Source: Nocardiopsis sp. FR4
Lineage (GTDB): Bacteria; Actinomycetota; Actinomycetes; Streptosporangiales; Streptosporangiaceae
Reading direction: 5' to 3'
Assembly (NCBI RefSeq): GCF_009830945.1
Contig: NZ_VWVV01000042.1
Coordinates: 1-34,779 of the forward strand
DNA: 34,779 nt
Shown here: positions 31,685 to 34,779 of the stretch, one piece after another
Position numbering within the stretch: the stretch's first letter is position 1
Layout of the letters: every line of letters starts with the position of its first letter
Translations under genes and position numbers: made by a program
The notes under the pieces: generated by a model
Seen by the model: only the letters and a program-made list of their open reading frames with translations
Databases searched by the model: none
What the model was told of the DNA's origin: nothing

Positions 31685-33148
31685 ATGTCGGATCAGGAAG
31701 CACGGATCGTCGCGCAGGTGGACAAGCGCCTGTTCGTCGGCGGTACATGGCGCGACTCCGCCTCCGGTGCCACCTTCGAGGTGGAGGACCCCTCCACCCG
31801 GGAGGTGCTCTGCGAGGTCGCGGACGCGGGCAAGGAGGACGCCCTCGACGCCCTGGACGCCGCGCACGGGGCCCAGGCCGACTGGGCGCGGACCGCCCCC
31901 CGCGACCGCGGCGAGATCCTCCGCCGCGGCTACGAGCTGCTGATGGAGCGCCAGGAGGAACTGGCGGTCCTGATGACCCTGGAGATGGGCAAGCCCCTGC
32001 CGGAGGCCCGGGGCGAGATCGCCTACGCCGCCGAGTTCCTGCGCTGGTTCTCCGAGGAGGCCGTCCGGATCGAGGGACGCTTCTCCGTCTCCCCGGACGG
32101 CAAGTCGCGCTTCCTCGTCATGCGCCAGCCGGTCGGCCCCTCCATGCTCATCACCCCCTGGAACTTCCCGATGGCGATGGGCACCCGCAAGATCGGCCCC
32201 GCCATCGCAGCCGGGTGCACCATGGTGCTCAAGCCCGCCCACCAGACCCCCCTGTCCGCCCTCGCGCTCGCGGGGGTCATGGCCGAGGCGGGCCTGCCCG
32301 AGGGCGTCCTCAGCGTCATCCCCACCACGGACCCGGGGGCGGTCACCGAGCCCCTGCTCAGCGACGGCCGCATCCGCAAGATCTCCTTCACCGGCTCCAC
32401 CGCCGTGGGCCGCAAGCTCCTCGAGCAGAGCGCGGGCCAGGTCCTGCGCACCTCCATGGAGCTGGGCGGCAACGCGCCCTTCCTGGTCTTCGACGACGCC
32501 GACCTGGACGCCGCCGTGGACGGGGCCATGCTCGCCAAGATGCGCAACATCGGCGAGGCCTGCACGGCGGCCAACCGCATCTACGCCCAGGCCGGGATCG
32601 CCGAGGAGTTCTCCGAGCGGCTCAGCCGGCGCATGGGCGCCCTGCGCATGGGCCGGGGCCTGGAGGAGGGCGTCCAGGTGGGACCGCTCATCGACGACAA
32701 GGCCCGGGACAAGGTGCAGCGCCTGGTGGACGACGCCGTGAACCGGGGCGCCCGGGTCCTGGTCGGCGGCGGCCCCGGCGAGGGGGCGGGCCACTTCTAC
32801 CAGCCCACCGTGCTCGCCGACGTGCCCTTCGCGGCCGAGCTGTCGAGCACCGAGATCTTCGGCCCGGTGGCCCCGGTGCTGCCCTTCGAGACCGAGGAGG
32901 AGGCGCTGCGCGTGGCCAACGACACCGAGTACGGCCTGGTCAGCTACGTCTACACCCGCGATCTCAACCGGGCGCTGCGGGTCAGCGAGGCCCTGGAGAC
33001 CGGCATGGTCGGCCTCAACCAGGGCGTGGTCTCCAACCCGGCCGCGCCCTTCGGCGGCGTGAAGCACTCCGGCCTGGGCCGCGAGGGCGGCCGTGTGGGC
33101 ATCGAGGAGTTCCTGGAGACGAAGTACGTGGGGATCGGGGGGATCTGA
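31685..33148 (+). CDS. gabD: Aldehyde dehydrogenase, succinate-semialdehyde dehydrogenase-like
   Basis: 487 residues. LITPWNFPMAMGTRKIGPAIAAG holds catalytic Asn160, FTGSTAVGRKLLEQSA the NAD(P) loop, MELGGNAPFLVFDDADLD the general-base Glu259, and IGEACTAANRIY the nucleophile Cys293. The C terminus AAPFGGVKHSGLGREGGRVGIEEFLETKYVGI is the GabD pattern. It oxidises succinate semialdehyde (or a close omega-semialdehyde) to the acid, completing a GABA shunt with the divergent aminotransferase. ATG 31685 has GGAG eight to nine bases upstream. Another semialdehyde, such as aspartate semialdehyde, cannot be excluded. Confidence 0.85.
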   Translation: MSDQEARIVAQVDKRLFVGGTWRDSASGATFEVEDPSTREVLCEVADAGKEDALDALDAAHGAQADWARTAPRDRGEILRRGYELLMERQEELAVLMTLEMGKPLPEARGEIAYAAEFLRWFSEEAVRIEGRFSVSPDGKSRFLVMRQPVGPSMLITPWNFPMAMGTRKIGPAIAAGCTMVLKPAHQTPLSALALAGVMAEAGLPEGVLSVIPTTDPGAVTEPLLSDGRIRKISFTGSTAVGRKLLEQSAGQVLRTSMELGGNAPFLVFDDADLDAAVDGAMLAKMRNIGEACTAANRIYAQAGIAEEFSERLSRRMGALRMGRGLEEGVQVGPLIDDKARDKVQRLVDDAVNRGARVLVGGGPGEGAGHFYQPTVLADVPFAAELSSTEIFGPVAPVLPFETEEEALRVANDTEYGLVSYVYTRDLNRALRVSEALETGMVGLNQGVVSNPAAPFGGVKHSGLGREGGRVGIEEFLETKYVGIGGI

Positions 33149-33151
33149 CCG

Positions 33152-33186
33152 GGAGGGCGCCGGGGCCTCAGGACCCGGCGCCCTCC
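33152..33186. terminator. Bidirectional hairpin between gabD-like and GntR genes
   Basis: Arms 33152-33164 and 33174-33186 are perfectly complementary over 13 bp with a nine-base loop. It spans the 19 bases between two convergent stops and the last codons of the regulator gene. Confidence 0.7.
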
Positions 33187-33851
33187 GCCGGGGCCCCGGC
33201 GTTGATCCGTGCGGCCGTCTCCGTCATGTGCGCCTCGATGAGCCGCATGAGCTCCGCCTCGTCCCCGTCCACGATCGCGTCCAGGATGCGGCGGTGCTCG
33301 TCCAGGATCTCCCGGGGCTCGGGGTACACGTCCTGCATCGCGTTCAGGCACATGCGGGTCTCCACCAGCAGCGTCTGCGCCATGCGCTCCAGACGGCTGT
33401 TGCCCGCGCAGCTCACCAGGGTCCGGTGGAAGGCCTGGTCGGCGTCGCTCATGGCGTCGCGGTCCCGGTCGGCGGCGGCCTCGGCCAGCCGGTCCACGGC
33501 CGGGGTCAGGCGCGCCACCGCCTCGCCCCGGTTGCCGCGCATGATCAGCTCGCACGCGGTCCGCTCGACGGCGAGCCGGGCCACGTAGACGTCCCGCACG
33601 TCCGCGGCGGTGAGCTCGCGCACGAACAGGCCCCGGTGCCGCTCGCTGCGCAGCAGGCCCTCCTGCACCAGGCGTTGCGTCGCCTCGCGCAGCGGACTGC
33701 GGCTGACGCCCAGTTTCCCCGCCAGTTCCGACTCGCCGAGCTGGTCCCCCGGGGCGAGGGAGCCGTGCATGATGGCCGACCTGAGCTGGTCGGCGATCAG
33801 CTCGGCGGTGGAGCGACGGGGCACGGGTCTGAGCTGGCCTGGGGCGGACAT
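33168..33851 (-). CDS. GntR-family regulator, FCD subfamily
   Basis: 227 residues. The N-terminal winged helix-turn-helix (about 15-80) reads STAELIADQLRSAIMHGSLAPGDQLGESELAGKLGVSRSPLREATQRLVQEGLL, then RGLFVRELT. The FCD effector domain has DADQAFHRTLVSCAGN, a DEHRRILDAI segment and EAHMTETAARI, providing the metal-binding Asp/His set. It is most likely a repressor answering to a carboxylate from the neighbouring pathway. The ATTGTCGACAAT palindrome between the gab-like genes is its likely operator. ATG 33851 has AAGGGA nine bases upstream. It shares no clear operator sequence with the FadR-type protein at 15421. Confidence 0.85.
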   Translation of the reverse strand: MSAPGQLRPVPRRSTAELIADQLRSAIMHGSLAPGDQLGESELAGKLGVSRSPLREATQRLVQEGLLRSERHRGLFVRELTAADVRDVYVARLAVERTACELIMRGNRGEAVARLTPAVDRLAEAAADRDRDAMSDADQAFHRTLVSCAGNSRLERMAQTLLVETRMCLNAMQDVYPEPREILDEHRRILDAIVDGDEAELMRLIEAHMTETAARINAGAPAEGAGS

Positions 33852-33898
33852 GGTCGGACTTCCCTTCGGTAGGACGGGGCGTGGGCGTCCCGTCGAGG

Positions 33899-34651
33899 CT
33901 AGCTGGAGGCCAGGGCGCTGCTGACGGCGGCCGAACCCGAGCGGAACAGCGCGCCCGGGCCGGAGTTCCGGCCCGCGGTCACCCCCGCCAGGCGCAGCCC
34001 CTCCCACACGCTGACCTGGTTGGCGGTGAGCACGGTCTTGCCGAGCAGCGCTTCCAGGGGCTCGATGAGGTGGGCGCTGTGCAGGGCGGTGTCCGGCACC
34101 AGGACGGCCTCCGCCCGCGGGTGGTCGTTGGAGATGACGAAGTCCAGGACGTCGTCGGGGTCGAGCCGGCCGACCTCGGCGGCGGTGGCGATGCCGTGGC
34201 TGGCCAGGGACAGGACGGTCACCCCCGCCTCGCCCAGGAACTCCACGAACCGCTGGGCGACGTCGTCGGGGTAGGTGGCCGCGATCGCCACCCGGGACAC
34301 GCGGAGCTGGGTCAGCGCGTGCACGAAGGCGAACGAGGTGCTCGACGCGGGAGCCCCCGACACCCGGCGCACCCCCTCGACCTGCCTGCGCGCGCCCTCC
34401 CAGCCGAACACGAAGCTTCCGCTGGTGCACGCCCACACCGCGGCGTCCACCTCCATCAGGGCCAGTTCCTCGGCGCCCTTGGCGAGCACGTCCTCCCCGC
34501 CGACGTCGAGCAGGGCGTCCACACGGTGGGCGTCCTCGCGCATGAGCGTGTGCACCACGGGGAGTTCGACCCCCTCGCCGAGCAGTTCGGCGAAGGCCGT
34601 GTAGTCGTCCTGGGCGCTGAAGCCGGGGTAGAGGAATCCGACGCGGGTCAT
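33899..34651 (-). CDS. Maleate isomerase/arylmalonate decarboxylase-like protein (Asp/Glu racemase fold)
   Basis: 250 residues. TRVGFLYPGFSAQDDY at the N terminus, VDAAVWACTSGSFVFGWEG with the first catalytic Cys, VSRVAIAATYPDDVAQRFVEFL and the C-terminal NQVSVWEGLRLAG fit the maleate cis-trans isomerase/AMDase/EutA group. At the second catalytic site, AVLVPDTALHSAHLI has Asp in place of the usual Cys. The protein may act as a one-Cys isomerase or decarboxylase, or on an ectoine-type intermediate as proposed for EutA. ATG 34651 overlaps the stop of the leader peptide (ATGA). It probably forms an operon with the GntR gene 47 bases downstream. Confidence 0.7.
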   Translation of the reverse strand: MTRVGFLYPGFSAQDDYTAFAELLGEGVELPVVHTLMREDAHRVDALLDVGGEDVLAKGAEELALMEVDAAVWACTSGSFVFGWEGARRQVEGVRRVSGAPASSTSFAFVHALTQLRVSRVAIAATYPDDVAQRFVEFLGEAGVTVLSLASHGIATAAEVGRLDPDDVLDFVISNDHPRAEAVLVPDTALHSAHLIEPLEALLGKTVLTANQVSVWEGLRLAGVTAGRNSGPGALFRSGSAAVSSALASS

Positions 34652-34671
34652 GGCTCCTTACCTTTCTTCAT
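34648..34671 (-). CDS. Seven-residue leader peptide before the maleate-isomerase-like gene
   Basis: ATG 34671, with AGGA nine bases upstream, reads MKKGKEP and stops at TGA 34650-34648, overlapping the next gene's ATG (ATGA). All but its last codons lie in the 125-bp repeat. The same codons at the left end run without a stop into the XRE-like regulator. It may couple translation or may be a chance frame across the repeat's ribosome site. Confidence 0.35.
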   Translation of the reverse strand: MKKGKEP

Positions 34672-34779
34672 GGGGTTCGTTCCTGACCGTCTGTAGGGTC
34701 GGGAGGACCCCAGGAGCGCCAGGTATGGCTGTCATGGCTTTGCCGCTGTCGTGGCTGAAGGAGATTGGCCGCCTGGCGC
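34655..34779 (-). repeat. Right arm of the 125-bp inverted repeat
   Basis: This is the exact reverse complement of bases 3-127. Here the inward ATG (34671) opens a seven-residue leader that stops on the start codon of the maleate-isomerase-like gene. The outward ATG (34725) opens a frame that runs off the window. The window ends inside the repeat, so the full length of the repeat cannot be seen. Confidence 0.95.
34725..34779 (+). CDS. N-terminal fragment of the same outward-facing gene (right copy)
   Basis: ATG 34725 is preceded by AGGAG at suitable spacing and opens a frame of 18 codons that leaves the window. Its sequence is identical to the minus-strand fragment at 1-57. The product is not identified. 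Because both copies face outwards, whatever the gene belongs to flanks this 34.5-kb segment in divergent orientation. Confidence 0.45.
   Translation, partial: MAVMALPLSWLKEIGRLA

Overview
The window looks like chromosomal DNA of a high-G+C actinomycete. Codons strongly prefer G or C in third position, GTG starts are common, many terminators are GC hairpins without a U-tract, and one protein carries an actinobacterial LAxTG sortase signal. A filamentous soil genus such as Nocardiopsis or a relative would fit, but this is inference and no species is claimed.

Layout. Bases 3-127 and 34655-34779 are a perfect 125-bp inverted repeat, so the window is bounded by two divergent copies of one sequence. 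Each copy carries the start of a gene that reads out of the window, and reading inward an ATG that opens either an XRE-type regulator (left) or a short leader peptide before a maleate-isomerase-like gene (right). From 616 to 5257 (minus) is a five-gene glycan/envelope cassette: sugar epimerase, GT2 glycosyltransferase, DUF2064 protein, methyltransferase and GT-C membrane glycosyltransferase, most of them overlapping by a few bases. A DHFR-family reductase, an alditol-oxidase-like flavoenzyme and a LARTG surface protein follow.

The centre (9127-18237) is the most coherent block: a probable four-carbon acid (tetronate/tartrate-like) catabolic regulon. It has a tripartite TctCBA importer, an isocitrate/isopropylmalate-type dehydrogenase, a FadR-type GntR regulator, a DUF1537 kinase (OtnK-like), a class II aldolase-family decarboxylase (OtnC-like), an AP-endonuclease-2-type isomerase (OtnI-like) and an Asp/Glu-racemase-fold protein. 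The same operator, GGTnnACCGGTnnACC or a close variant, lies in all four control regions of the block, including that of the regulator. This ties four transcription units into one regulon.

From 18.8 to 23.7 kb there is a NarL-type histidine kinase without a response regulator in the window, convergent with a MacB/FtsX-type ABC exporter. Between 23.9 and 24.3 kb are remnants of two toxin families (PIN and HipA). From 24.5 to 28.9 kb are secreted polysaccharidases: a PL9 pectate lyase broken by a frameshift, then a GH64 plus GH16 beta-1,3-glucanase pair, with tRNA-Arg(ACG) between them. The right end holds a membrane/coiled-coil protein of unknown role, a divergent GABA-aminotransferase-like and succinate-semialdehyde-dehydrogenase-like pair around a palindromic operator, a second FCD-GntR regulator and the maleate-isomerase-like gene.

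All assignments rest on motifs read by eye. No database search was run.
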